This document shows positions 37,245 to 56,800 of a stretch of DNA of 64,000 nucleotides, piece after piece. The notes beneath the pieces were generated by a model, which was not told the DNA's origin, made no database searches, and saw nothing but the letters and a program-made list of their open reading frames with translations. The position numbers and the translations under genes are program-made. Numbering within the stretch: the stretch's first letter is position 1; each line of letters starts with the position of its first letter. Source of the DNA: Acidobacteriaceae bacterium KBS 89 (GTDB taxonomy: Bacteria; Acidobacteriota; Terriglobia; Terriglobales; Acidobacteriaceae); the NCBI GenBank assembly GCA_000381605.1, contig KB906756.1, positions 124,001 through 188,000 on the forward strand, in the 5' to 3' direction.

Positions 37245-40200
37245 TCAAAGCGTGCCTCCTGCGGCTGCGCGTAGCTGGTCGATGTGCGCAGCCAGTCCGA
37301 CAATGGTCGGGAATTGGAAGAAGCTCACCAGGCGAAGGTCCGGGGCGAGCTCGCGGCGAAGCCTCTCATGCGCCTTGACCAGAAGCAGCGAATGTGCTCC
37401 GAGATCAAAGAAGCTCTGGTCGATTTCGACACGGTCAATCTGCAGCAGATCCTGAAAGACCGTGGCAATTGCAGACTCGGTCGCACGGACAGGGAGATGG
37501 TGAATGAGATCGCGATCGGAGCGGTCGATCTGCTTCTGCGCCCGTTCTGGGGCGGGCAGTTTGCTGCGATCGAGCTTGCCGTTGGGAAGACGCGGCAGCG
37601 CGGGAAGTGTGATCGTCTTCGTAGGAACCATGTAGTCGGGTATGCGCTCGCGGAGGCGGCGGCGAAGCGGCGCAAACGCCAGAGTTTGTCCGGGGTGAAA
37701 GACGAGATAGGCGACCAGTTCCTTCTGACCCGCGTCCTCGCGCAGAAGCACTACGCATTCGCCGATCTCGGGCTGCTGACGCAGAGCGTGCTCGATCTCT
37801 CCGAGCTCGATGCGGAAACCACGCACCTTCACCTGGAAGTCGGAACGGCCGAGAAACTCGATCATGCCATCCCGGCGGCGGCGGACCAGATCGCCGGTGC
37901 CGTAGAGTCGCCCCGCTTCCTCGAAGGGCGCGATGGTGAACTTCTCGGCAGTGAGCTCTGGACGCCGGAAGTAACCGCGTGCCAGACCGTCGCCGCCGAT
38001 GTAAAGCTCGCCTGCGATGCCGAAGGGGACTGGCTCTTTGCACGAGTCCAATACATAAAACTTAGTGTTCTGAATTGGGCCACCTAGGGGGATGCTAGAG
38101 CCCTCCGCGGATGTGACGCGAGACACTGACGACCAGATAGTCGTCTCGGTCGGCCCGTACATATTCCACAAAGCTTTGACGCAAGGTAACAGTGCTATGG
38201 CGAGAGTTGAGGTCAGAGCTTCTCCCCCGCAGAGCGCGGTTAGCATGGAATCTCCTTCCCAGCCACCTCCGATCAACATCTGCCACAGGGCCGGAGTGGC
38301 CTGCATGACCGTCGGTCTCTCGCGAGCCAGATCGTCAAGCAGAGAGGGAAGATCTCCCGGCTCGAGGGCGATGATGGTCTCGCCGCCCACATAGAGAGGA
38401 AGAAATAGCTCGAGCCCTGCGATATCAAAGGAGACTGTAGTGACCGCAAGGATGCGGTCTGCGCAGGTGAAGCCGGGCTCTTTTCTCATGCCGTCCAGGA
38501 AATTCGCGAGCGCCCCGTGAGGAATCTCTACCCCTTTCGGATTGCCTGTGGACCCGGAGGTGAAGATGACATAGGCGAGACTGTCCGCGGTGGGCGCTGT
38601 GGCGGAGGAAAGGTGTGGTTCGGCACCGGTCTCTTCGCCGTCTGCAGATTCGATAGCGTCAAGCAAAAGGCACTTAGACCGATAGGGATCGAGCATGCCG
38701 AGAAGTGAGCTCTCGCTGATGAGTGCGCTGGGCTGAATATCGTCCAGAATGGCGCGGATGCGCTGCTTGGGAGAGGCCGGATCCAGCGGCACATAGGCCG
38801 CACCCGACTTGAGGACGGCAAGCAGCGCTACCAGCAGGTCTGTCGAGCGATTCAGGCACACCGGAACCATCGAGCTCGGAGAAGCTCCGTTGCGCCGCAA
38901 GTGTCTGGAGAGCTTCTCCGCGCGACTGTTGAGCTCGGCGTAGGTAAGCGATTGCGTTCCTGCCCGGACCGCGATTCTCTCGGGGGTTTCCTTAACAACT
39001 CTTCCGAATGCATCCAGCAACAAGGAGCCGGGCGGCATGGTCACGGCCGCCGAATTGCCGAAGCGGAGCAGCTCTTCCCTTGCCGATGTGGTCGTGAGCG
39101 GAACGGATTGCAGAGCTGCGCCGGGATGGTCGAGTACAAATTCCAGTACATGTCTGAAGCTCTCCTGCAGCTGCTCGATGGTCGCGGTGTCATAGAGATC
39201 AGTGCGGTAGTCGAAGAAGACAACGAGCTGCCCGTGGTAGGGATAAACCTCAACGGTAAGGTCGAAGCGGGCCGTCGACAGCCCGATCTCGAGCGGCGAG
39301 ACGGTGAGTTCGGGCAGCTTTAGGTCCTCTAGCGGAAAGTTCTGCAGGATGAACATCGTCTGAAAGAGGGGTGTGTACTCGGGATTGCGGTCAGTCTGGA
39401 TCTCCCGCACCAGATGGTCGAATGGCAGATCCTGGTTCTCATAAGCGCCAAGAGTCGCTTCCCGGACGCGCCTGAGCAACTCCAGAAACGTGATGCCGGG
39501 CTCGACCTCGGCCCTTAGGACAAGATTGTTGACGAAGAAGCCGATCAACTCACTCAGATCGGCGCGGCTTCGATTGGCGGAGGGCGAGCCGACAACCACA
39601 TCCTGAAGCCCGCTATATCGCGAGAGCAGGAGCATGAAGGTCGAGAGCAGTGTCATGAACAGCGTAGCCTCGTGGGCGCGCCCAAACGCGTGCAACCGTT
39701 CCACGACGCTCGACGAGAGCAGCATCCTGGCCCGCTTTCCCCGGATGTCCGACGCAGAAGATCGTGCGCGGTCCGGCGGGAACCGAATCACCGGCGGCGC
39801 TCCTTCCAGTCGCTTGCGCCAGTACTGCATCTGGCGGTCGAGCACTCCGTTCGCCAGCCACTCCCTCTGCCACACACTGTAGTCGACGTACTGAATCGGA
39901 AGTTCCGCGATCTTCGGCGGCTCTCGGGCGAGGATCGCGCGATAGTTTTCTGCCAGCTCGCGGACGAGGACCCCCATTGACCATCCGTCGGAGATGATGT
40001 GATGCATGGAAAGAACGAGGACGGCATCCTGCTCGCCAGAATCCAGAAGCCAGGCGCGCAGCAGCGGTCCGCGTTCGAGATCGAAGGGCTTCCTTGTGAC
40101 CTCGTCGCAGAATCGCGTAACCCCCTGCTCGATCGTTTCGTCGGGTCGGCGGTGCAGGGATAGCCTGTCCATCTTCCAGTCCGCCCCGTCCGTAATCTGC

Positions 40201-40625
40201 GTATGGGGTGCCCCGTCTTGCTGAACGAAGATCGTCCGGAGATCTTCGTGGCGGAGAATGATGCTGTGGAGCGAACGCTCCAACGCATCGGCATCCAGAT
40301 CGCCCTTTATCGTGACGACGCATTCCAGGTTGTAGGCTGTGCTTTCCGGATCCATCTGCTGCAAAAACCAAAGCCTCTGCTGCGCAAAGGAGAGTGGCAT
40401 GAGCTTCTGGCGCGCGGCTTTGGCGATCGGCCCTGCCGTCCCTTTGCCTCTTCGTTGAACGGAGCGCAGCAGTTCCAGAAGCTCCGCCTTGCTTGCCTTC
40501 AGCTCTGCCTGCAGCGCATGCGTCAGCGTTCCCTTTGGAGCATTCAGACGGATGGAATCGTCTTCGAGCGTGAGCTGTACACCCATCGCCCGAAGGCGGG
40601 TAAGAAGTTCAGTTGCATCAGTCAA
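37245..40625 (-). CDS. NRPS-E: C-A(Gly)-PCP module
   Basis: 1126 residues. TubC-type docking domain (1-55), as expected where an NRPS receives a chain from a PKS. Condensation domain (about 75-510) with intact HHIISDG at 208-214. Adenylation domain (about 540-1015) with FDIAGLE, CGGEAL, YGPTETTIW, YGTGDL and NGKLDR. Carrier LGAHSL near 1077 (Ala instead of the usual second Gly). Aligned by eye to GrsA, the pocket is D-I-L-Q-L-G-M-I-W, again a glycine code. No epimerase, methyltransferase or thioesterase, so the chain must pass to NRPS-F. Its ATG overlaps the stop of PKS-D by 4 bases. It converges with the PPTase gene. Confidence 0.95.
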   Translation of the reverse strand: MTDATELLTRLRAMGVQLTLEDDSIRLNAPKGTLTHALQAELKASKAELLELLRSVQRRGKGTAGPIAKAARQKLMPLSFAQQRLWFLQQMDPESTAYNLECVVTIKGDLDADALERSLHSIILRHEDLRTIFVQQDGAPHTQITDGADWKMDRLSLHRRPDETIEQGVTRFCDEVTRKPFDLERGPLLRAWLLDSGEQDAVLVLSMHHIISDGWSMGVLVRELAENYRAILAREPPKIAELPIQYVDYSVWQREWLANGVLDRQMQYWRKRLEGAPPVIRFPPDRARSSASDIRGKRARMLLSSSVVERLHAFGRAHEATLFMTLLSTFMLLLSRYSGLQDVVVGSPSANRSRADLSELIGFFVNNLVLRAEVEPGITFLELLRRVREATLGAYENQDLPFDHLVREIQTDRNPEYTPLFQTMFILQNFPLEDLKLPELTVSPLEIGLSTARFDLTVEVYPYHGQLVVFFDYRTDLYDTATIEQLQESFRHVLEFVLDHPGAALQSVPLTTTSAREELLRFGNSAAVTMPPGSLLLDAFGRVVKETPERIAVRAGTQSLTYAELNSRAEKLSRHLRRNGASPSSMVPVCLNRSTDLLVALLAVLKSGAAYVPLDPASPKQRIRAILDDIQPSALISESSLLGMLDPYRSKCLLLDAIESADGEETGAEPHLSSATAPTADSLAYVIFTSGSTGNPKGVEIPHGALANFLDGMRKEPGFTCADRILAVTTVSFDIAGLELFLPLYVGGETIIALEPGDLPSLLDDLARERPTVMQATPALWQMLIGGGWEGDSMLTALCGGEALTSTLAIALLPCVKALWNMYGPTETTIWSSVSRVTSAEGSSIPLGGPIQNTKFYVLDSCKEPVPFGIAGELYIGGDGLARGYFRRPELTAEKFTIAPFEEAGRLYGTGDLVRRRRDGMIEFLGRSDFQVKVRGFRIELGEIEHALRQQPEIGECVVLLREDAGQKELVAYLVFHPGQTLAFAPLRRRLRERIPDYMVPTKTITLPALPRLPNGKLDRSKLPAPERAQKQIDRSDRDLIHHLPVRATESAIATVFQDLLQIDRVEIDQSFFDLGAHSLLLVKAHERLRRELAPDLRLVSFFQFPTIVGLAAHIDQLRAAAGGTL

Positions 40626-43600
40626 ATTCCAATCTCCTCGCGTTCGGTTGGACCATGCTCTTCATCCGCTGCGTCCGAACCCCACAGGATCATGTCCAAG
40701 GCCATGGCCATCTGCGATGCGGTTGCATGCTCGAAGGCAAAGGTCGCCGACAAGGAGCAGCCAGTGAGGTTCTGCAGGCGATTGCGCAGGCTGACCGCCA
40801 TAAGGGAGTCGAGGCCCAGCTCGGCAAGCCGGGCGTTCGCGGCAGGGACCTCGCTGCGGCGAAAGCCGAGGACGCGAGCAGCTTCCTTCTGCACTGCGCG
40901 TTCGAGCGAAGTGAGGCGGCTCTCGCCGGGCTCTGCAGTCCATGAGGGAGTCGACGCGGGCTTTGGCTGAGCAATCTGCGGCCGCACCAACTCGAGCCAA
41001 CTTCGCCTCCGCTTTGCTTCAAACAGGGGAGCGAACGTGGCCCAATCGATGTTCGCGACGATGGGTTGCTTCAGATCTCGGCGATGCAACAGGCTCTCCA
41101 GCCACCTCAGCGCCGCGTCATCCGGCATCGGCAACATGCCAGAAGTGGAGTACTGTTCTTGCGTCTCCCGGCTTGCGAGCCGCATCGTCTGCCACGTCCC
41201 CCAGCTTACCGAGATGAAGGGAAGACCCTCTGCCGCGCGCAGAGCGGTAATACGTTCGACGAAGCTGTTGGCGGCAGCATAGCTGCCCAGGCCGCCGGTG
41301 CCGAGCACGGCGGCTGTCGACGAGAACGTGACGAAGAAGTCGAGAGGCAGCTTGCGTGCGAGATCTTGCAGTACCAGGGTGCCCTGCACCTTGGCGCGAA
41401 AAACGGAACGGACCTGCGCGGAGTCGATCGCTTCGATGGGGGTGCCGCTTACGTCGGCGGCCATGTGGAAGACGCCGTGTAGCGAAGGCAGATCTCCCTC
41501 GGGAGCAAAGCGCGCGAAGAGCGGCCGCATGGCTTCGGCGTCCGCGACGTCCGCCTCAATAGTGATCACATTCGCGCCTGTGAGGCGGAGGGCATCGATC
41601 TGCGGTTGCCGTTCGGCGATCGAGTTGCCAGAACGGGTGGTAAGGACCAGTGTCCCCGCGCCGTGTTGCACCAGCCATGCGGCTACCTGCATGCCGAGCC
41701 CGCCTGCGCCGCCCGTTAGCAGGTAGCTGCCATTCGTGTGAAAGATTCCGGTCGCGACGGGCAGCTCAGGAATGCGAAGCTCGGAGGGTCTCAGGCGAAA
41801 GGCCTGCCGTGATTCACCGCTATAAGCGATCTGTTCCTCGTCATCCTGTGTCAAAAGCTCGCTCACCACTGTGGAGGTGATCTGCTCTGGAGTCGCGTTC
41901 GCGTCGAGATCGACGATGCGCTGCAGTCGCTGAGGATGTTCGAGAGTTGCGCATCGGGCCAAGCCCCACAGTGTAGAGTGGATGGCTCCTCCGATTCGCG
42001 ACGCGCTGCGCGGAGCCATCGCACCCTGGGTGAAGAGCCACAGCTTGCTCTCAGTGCGGATGAGGTTTCGCCATAAGCCCAGGCTTTGCGTCGCTAATGC
42101 GATCGTCTTTTCGCCGATCGAATCGGCGGCAGGGATGATGTCGCCTGTTTCCGCTTCGATGGCGCGCAGATCGACGATCTCGCGCTGCAATGGGCCCTCC
42201 CATGTGGGTTCGAGTTCTTCAAGGCTGCTCACAGCCTCGGCGCTTTGGCCAATGTGTATCATGCGATTGACGACTGCACCTGCGAGGCCAGCGCGATCGC
42301 CGAAGACAATCCAGTGACGTCCCGAAGGACGGGGGCTTTCGGCGGCGACCGGCGCGGGCTGCCAGGCTTGTTCATACAGCCAACCTTCCTCAGGTTGCGT
42401 AGCATTTTTCTGCGGTGCGACTGGACGAAGTTGGATGCCTTGGATATACGCCATGACTCGGCCGTCGCGGCTGCGTAGGACGAGGCTGCCTTCATAGGCT
42501 CCAGCGTTCTCCGCTCTGAGTTGGGCTTCAACAAAGATCTCTTCCTCAAAGGCTCCATGCATCGCGATCTCGGCAACATCGGTCACCAGACGCAGTTGCC
42601 CATCGCCGTTCGCCAACCCCGCAGCGCCCAGGACCTGGAAGCATGCGTCAAGCAGAGCCGGGTGTGGCCCGGTGAAGGCTTCGGGTTGCGAATGCAGACG
42701 AGGGTCCGCGGCCACGATACCCAACGCGGCGCCCGGAACGAACCAGAGTTCGCGAATTGTACGGAACGCCGTGCCGAGCTGAACTCCGCACTCTTCGAGG
42801 CGCTGGTAAAACTCGGCGCCAGTCATGTGCTCCGACGCGTCCTTATCGAAGCTGACTGCACTTGGCTCCGCTGCCGGCGAGACTCCCGACTCCAGCCGTC
42901 CGAAGGCATGTAACGTCCACTGCTCCCGACCTGCGCGGCAGGATCTGATGTGAAACGCGGCGGACTCGTTTTCCTGATCAGATGGGGTCAGCACGGTTTG
43001 TAGATACAGGCTTTCGTCGCCTGGCTGCAACGGGCGGACAATGTTCAGATTGAGAACTCTCGCCGGAGAGTTGACTTTGCTCCAGCTATTGAAGGCGTCC
43101 CACGCGAGCGATAAATAAACGCTGGCAGGCGCGGCGACCTGGCCCCCGACTTTGTGGTCGTCAAGGTGCCACGGAAGCGGCACTCCCAACTCTGTCTCAA
43201 AGATCGGAACCGATGCATCGATGCGGAAACCGGCGGATCCCCCCGCGGCATCTGCGCCTCGGACCGCTTTGGAGGCGAGTCGCTGCGGGGCAGAGTCCCC
43301 TTCCTCCATCCAATATCGCTGGCGCTCAAACGGATAGGTCGGCAGCGAGACCTTCTTCGCGCGGCCATGACGAAAGGCCTGCTTCCAGTCGATCGTGGCT
43401 CCGGCTGCGAATGCCTCGGCTAGCGCGGATTGCAGCGCGAGGAAATCGTCTTCGCGGCCATTCGCAGAGGCGATCCAGAAGGTCGAGTTCGTCGCGCGCT
43501 CCTTGCCGAATGTGGTCAGCACGGACCGTGGCCCCATTTCAATACACAGATAGCAGCCTTCTTTCTCCAGCCGGTCCAGACAGCGGTGGAACTGGATGGG

Positions 43601-46038
43601 ACGGCTGAGATGGTTGGTGAAATACTGCGCGCCGAACGTTGCCGCATCGGTGACCATCTCACCGGTAAGGTCGGCGAGGATCGGCAGACGCGGAGCCGTA
43701 TACCGTACCTTGACCGCCTCCTGATGAAACGCGGGTAGCACGCGATGCATGGCCGGTGAATGCGAACCGTAGGTGATGTTGAGGCGTTTGACGCGAACGC
43801 CGGTGCGCTCGAAGTTGAGGGCGGCCTGCTCCACGGGGCCGCTGCGGCCGCTGATGACGACGCTGGCTGGGCCATTGACTGCGGCAATGCTGACGTCGGC
43901 CTCATATCCTCTGAGTCCCGTAAGCGCCTCCTCCTCGGATACTGCCACAGCAACCATGCCGCCTGGGTCGCCGAGTTCCTGTGTGAGCCTGCCTCGCGCG
44001 GCGACCAGCAGTGATGCGTCCGCTACACTCATCACTCCCGCAAGGGTGCATGCGACGATCTCGCCCATGCTATGGCCGGCTACTATGTATGGTTCGATCC
44101 CCACACTCTGCCAAACTCTGGCCAGGCCATATTGAAAGGCATAGAGCGCTGGCTGCACGAATGCCGACTGCGCGAGTTCGTGGCGATCATTACGGAAGAT
44201 GGCTTCGATCGATGCCGGTAGCACGCCCGAGAGCGCTGCGTCTACCTCTGCGACCGCGGTTCGAAATGCCACGCTGTGAGCGAGCAAGGACAAGCCCATG
44301 CCGGTCCGTTCGCCACCCTGCCCAGCAAAGAGGAAAGCGACACGCGGTTTGTGCGTGATCGCGACGCCACGGAAGAACCCGCTGTCGCCGTCCCCTTGAG
44401 AGAGAAGAGACAACTCCTCGATGAGCCGCTCCTTCGACTCCACGCGGATAGCCGCGCGGTGGGCGAAGACCGATCTCCCGGTCGAGCACGTCAAGGCTAC
44501 GTCCTCAATCGTTATGGCCGAATCCTCGCACAACCGGTCCGCGAGCTGTGCTGCCATGATCTGCAGCGCCCGCTCGCTGCGGGCAGAGAGCGGAACGACG
44601 CAGCTTGCCGGTTGCTCGCTTACGCTGTTGTCTTGCGCCTGGTCAGCCGGATGTTCGGCGACGATTACATGAGCGTTGGTTCCGCTGAAGCCGAAGGAGC
44701 TGACTGCACCCACGCGGAGTGTCTGCTCCGCCGCAGGCTGCCATGGCTCGGATACCGTCGGTACACGCAGATGGTTGCTCTGCCATTCGATCTCACGATT
44801 CAGCTGGGAGCAGTGGAGACTCGCCGGGATCTCGCGGTGCTGGAGCGAGAGCGCAAGCTTGATGAATCCGGCCACGCCAGCGGCCGATTCCGAATGTCCG
44901 AAGTTGCTCTTGACGGAACCAACCGGGAGTCTCGCATCTGCCCGTCGGCCCTGGCCCAGCGCGGCCTCGAGCGCCCGGAGTTCGATCACATCGCCCAGGC
45001 TGGTACCGGTCCCATGCGCCTCGACGTAACTGACCGCATTCGCTGAAAGCCCCGCATCCGCGAGCGCGGCACGGATGACGTCTTCCTGAGAAGGCCCGTT
45101 GGGGGCGGTGATCCCACTGCTTCGACCATCCTGATTCGTGGCCGTGCCGCGAATCACGGCGATGATCCGGTCTTTGTCACGTTGGGCGTCTTCGAGCCGC
45201 TTCAGGATCACGATGCCGCATCCGTCGGAGCGCACAAAACCGTTGGCTGCGGCAGAGAATGCCTTGCATCTTCCGTCCGGCGCCATCATCTGCGCACGCG
45301 AGAGCGCCATGGTCACCTCCGGCATGAAGAGCAGATTGGCGCCCCCGGCCAGCACAAGGTCTGTCTCGTTGAGTCGCAAGGAATGGCAGCCTTGATGGAT
45401 TGCGACGAGCGAAGAAGAGCAGGCGGTATCGATCGCGATGCTGGGTCCACGCAGCCCGAGAAAATAGGAGATGCGTCCCGCCGCAACTGCATGTGAAGCA
45501 CCCTGGGCGAAGTAGGCATCGATCTGTTCGGCCTGATGCTGAAGTCTACGCTGGGGATAATCGGAGTTGCACAGGCCCACAAAAACCCCTGTGCGAGTGC
45601 CGTTAAGCGATGCCGGCACGATGGCCGCGTCTTCCAAAGCCTCCCAACTTACTTCGAGCAACAGGCGCTGCTGTGGATCCATCGCACGAGCCTCCACAGG
45701 AGCGATGCCGAAGAAGGCAGGATCAAAGAGGTCAGGAGAGTCGAGGAATCCGCCCCAGCGCGTCGCAACGCGTCCACTTGCATGGGGGTCGGAATCGTAG
45801 AGCGCATCGGCATCCCATCGCGAGCGCGGTACATCCGTGATGGCGTCGCGCCCCTCTTTTAGTAAATTCCAGTACGTCTCCGCGTCGCGTACGCCACCGG
45901 GAAAACGGCAACCGACCCCAACGATCGCGATGGGAGCGTGGTTACGCGCTTCAAGCGCGCGAACACGCTCTTCCAGCTCCGCAGCCAGCAGGAGGAGGCG
46001 CTTGGGCGAGAATTCGGAAATCCGCTTGAGAAAGTCAC

Positions 46039-46042
<4 letters not shown>
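40622..46042 (-). CDS. PKS-D: KS-AT-DH-KR-ACP
   Basis: 1806 residues. N-terminal docking helix (SDFLKRISEFSPKRLLLLA). KS (about 35-465) with DTACSSS, EAHGTGT and NFGHSE, so Cys-His-His is intact. AT (about 570-890) with GHSMGE; the specificity box reads YGSH, closer to the methylmalonyl YASH than to the malonyl HAFH type. DH with HKVGGQVAAP near 962 and LLDACFQ. KR with TGGAGGLG near 1442 and the Ser-Tyr-Asn set in GSYAAAN near 1587. ACP with LGLDSL near 1742. No ER, so the module should leave an alpha,beta-double bond next to the first glycine. Both ends overlap neighbours by 4 bases. Confidence 0.95.
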
Positions 46043-53799
<7,757 letters not shown>

Positions 53800-53802
53800 C
53801 TG

Positions 53803-56800
53803 TTATTCCAGCTGCCTGCGCAACAACTCCGTAACTTCTTCATTGGACATCCGATCCAGTTCTTCTTCCGAATGAAGGGTCGCAATCACGACAGTATTAT
53901 CTACCGGCGCGTCTGACCCATCGCCGTTCCGATCCGTGTCGCGTCCTTCCGGCCCGCGGTTCAACTCCGTCAGCAGGAACTTCGCGATGGCCCCGGAGGT
54001 TGGAAAGTCGAAGACCAGCGTGGACGATAGCCGTTCCATGCCGAAGGCGGTCTGCAGACGATTTCGCAGCTCGAGCGCCATGAGCGAATCGAGGCCGAGC
54101 TCCATCAGGCGTTCGTCTTTTGCAGGCAAAGTGGTTCTCCCCAACACTTGGGCGACCGCCGTGGTGACTGCCTCCACAGCAAGGCTCATCCGCCGCCTGG
54201 GGGATGCCGCGGCGATCTCCTCGGCGAAACTGGCTGAAGTGCCGGCGCCGGGCTGGTTCGCGCCTGGTACGGAGACTGCAAAAAGGTTGGAGCTCTCGAA
54301 TGCCGACGAGGGGTTGGTACCACTGGCGCGTGACGCCAAAGCGTGTGAGAGTTTGTGTGCAATCAGCACATGCACGCCCAGCGGATGCGTTGCGTGTTCG
54401 GCTGAAGGCGCCACAGCGAAGCTTTCGAATCCGGCGAGGGTCAGCTCCTCCGCCCATCTCTCAGGTGAAAGCAAAGGCGATCCATCGCTACGCGCTGCGT
54501 CGGTGAAGTGCTGCCAGCCCTCAATCAGTCCAGTGGAGATCTCGTGCCACGCGTGGTTCGCCGTCGTCTCGACCAGAACCAGCGACCCACCCGGCTGCAG
54601 CACATCGAACAGGCGAATCAGCCCCAGGCGAAGGTCCTTAGCCGCATGCAGCGAGTTCGCGGCCATTACGATATCGTAGCGTCCCTGGTGAGTGGCCGCG
54701 TGATCGGCTCGATCCAGATCGAAGAGGGTAAACTCCATTGGGTGCCCCTGAAACCGTTGCCGGGCACGCGCCAGGAAAACCTCCGAGACGTCGCTGAAAG
54801 TGTAACCCACCCGTTGCGGATCCATCTGCGCAAGCACCGTCGACGTCGTCGCACCCGTTCCCGCCCCCACTTCGAGGATATTGAGGCGCCGGGGAAATCC
54901 CATAGCAGTTTGCACCGGCTGACGCATCCGAGCCGCAATAGCGGCGGCCGCAATGCGGTTCACGTACATCGCCGTCGGCGATTGTTCGTATAGCCCTTTT
55001 GCCAGCTGATCGTCGCCGCCGGGAAAGAGAGTCTCCAGCGGATTCATCTCGCCCCGCAGAACACGCAGAAGGCGAGCCTGGCAGTTAGCCAAATAACGGC
55101 GTAGCTGCTCGTCACCTAGCTGCCCGGTCTCGGCCCAGATCGACTCGGGGCTGGTGAGGACAGCTTCCGATGCCAGTGCGTAGATCGAATCCCCACCGTC
55201 TCCTTTCGACCTGAGAATGCCCTCAGACGCAAGGCGCTGCAGCCAGCGCTCCATCAGCCTTCGGTGGACCGAGGGAACTCCATACCTGTCGATGAGGGTC
55301 TCTGCATTGAGGCCATTGTCTATTCCGAGAAAACAACCCAGGTCTTGCAGCGTTGCCAGCATCAGAGCAGTAGCCCAGCGGTTCACAGCGTTCAGGCCCG
55401 GGGCAATATTGGCGGCTTGCAGGCCAATGGGAACCATGGAGGCCTGGTCCGCCGCGGCCCGCGCCATCGCTGCTCTTACCTCTTCTCCTTTGGGCCATCC
55501 AGTGTTGAACCAGAAGCGCTTCCTTTGAAACGGATACCCTGGCAAAGCGATTTTAGAGTAAGGACAATGATCGGCAACCGTGTCCCAGTCGACATCTACA
55601 CCTCCCGTGTAAAGCCGCGATGCCGCGGTCAGCAGGCTGTGCCACTCGCCCGCCGCTCCTTTGCCTATGGAAGCGATGCATGCTTCAGCGGCGACGCCGT
55701 TGGCTTCGGCAAGCGCTGCCAAATGCGGCTCCGCGCCGATCTCAAGAAACGCAGAAACCTCCATGGTGCGAGCCGCAGCAAGTCCCTGCGAGAACTCCAC
55801 GGTCTGACGCAGATGTTTTCTCCAGTACCGAGCATCGACCGGAGAGTCGCGCTCGACAAGCCTGCCCGTCAGGTTGGAGATCCACGGCACCTCGGGAACC
55901 CGGAACGCAACCGCGGACGCCGCTGACTGAAAGGCCTCGAGCATCCTATCCAGGACAGCGGAATGAAATCCGTGTGTAGTGTGCAGGCGCCTGTGACGCA
56001 CCTCAAGCCGGCGAAGCTGCTCCTCGAATTTCTCCACGACTTCGCGGCGACCGCTCACCACTACGCTCGCCGGGCCGTTGATGGCAGCGATGCTCAACTC
56101 CCTTTCGAGTGACGACGCAGCGAGCAGCGCATCGACCTGCGACTTCGACGTGGCGACGGCGACCATAGTGCCATTCTCGGGCAGCCCTTCGATCAAGCGG
56201 CCGCGCTTAGCGACCAGGCGAATGCCCTCCTCCGGCGTCATGACGCCCGCAACGGTTGCCGCAACATACTCGCCCAGGCTGTGCCCGAGCACGACGCGGG
56301 GCTCAACGTTTGCGTTGCGCCAAAGCTCGCTGAGCGCCCATCCATAGGCATACAGCGCCGGCTGCACCAGCGACGGGCGCTCCTGTTCCCGGTTCGCATT
56401 AGCCCAAATCTCGCGAATGCTTTTGTCCAGGCGACCTTCGAGCGCGCCTTCGACCCGATTCACCGCCGAGCGAAAGACGCCGCTGCGTGCGTCAAGATCC
56501 AGGCCCATCTCTGTGTGCTCGCTGCCCTGGCCAGTAAAGAGGAAGCAAAGCACTGGATCGGTGCGCTGCGCTCCCGTCGCCACGCCCGCCACCTCTGAGT
56601 CCAGCCTCTGCAACAACTCCGCGCGTGTGCTCACCACGTACGCACGCCGGTGCGCGTGATGCATGCGTCCGCGGCTCAGCGTGTGACATACGTCGCGCAG
56701 GGAGTGGCCGCTATCGCTGCGCAAATACTTTGCCAGAGCGCTCTGTGCCGTGGCCAGCGCCTCCTTCGATTTCGCGGAGAGCACGGCGATCTGCGCCTCT

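Noticed and set aside
37226..37245. ATTCCG/CGGAAT inverted repeat at the NRPS-E stop as a terminator
   Set aside because: Only 6 base pairs with an 8-base loop, includes the stop codon and has no T tract.
37145..37290. Minus-strand frame after the NRPS-E stop with protein-like text (VGAVYEIGEGRLTRQ)
   Set aside because: No ATG or ribosome-binding site, only about 50 codons, overlaps the PCP end in another frame, and no recognised family; could be a remnant but not supportable.
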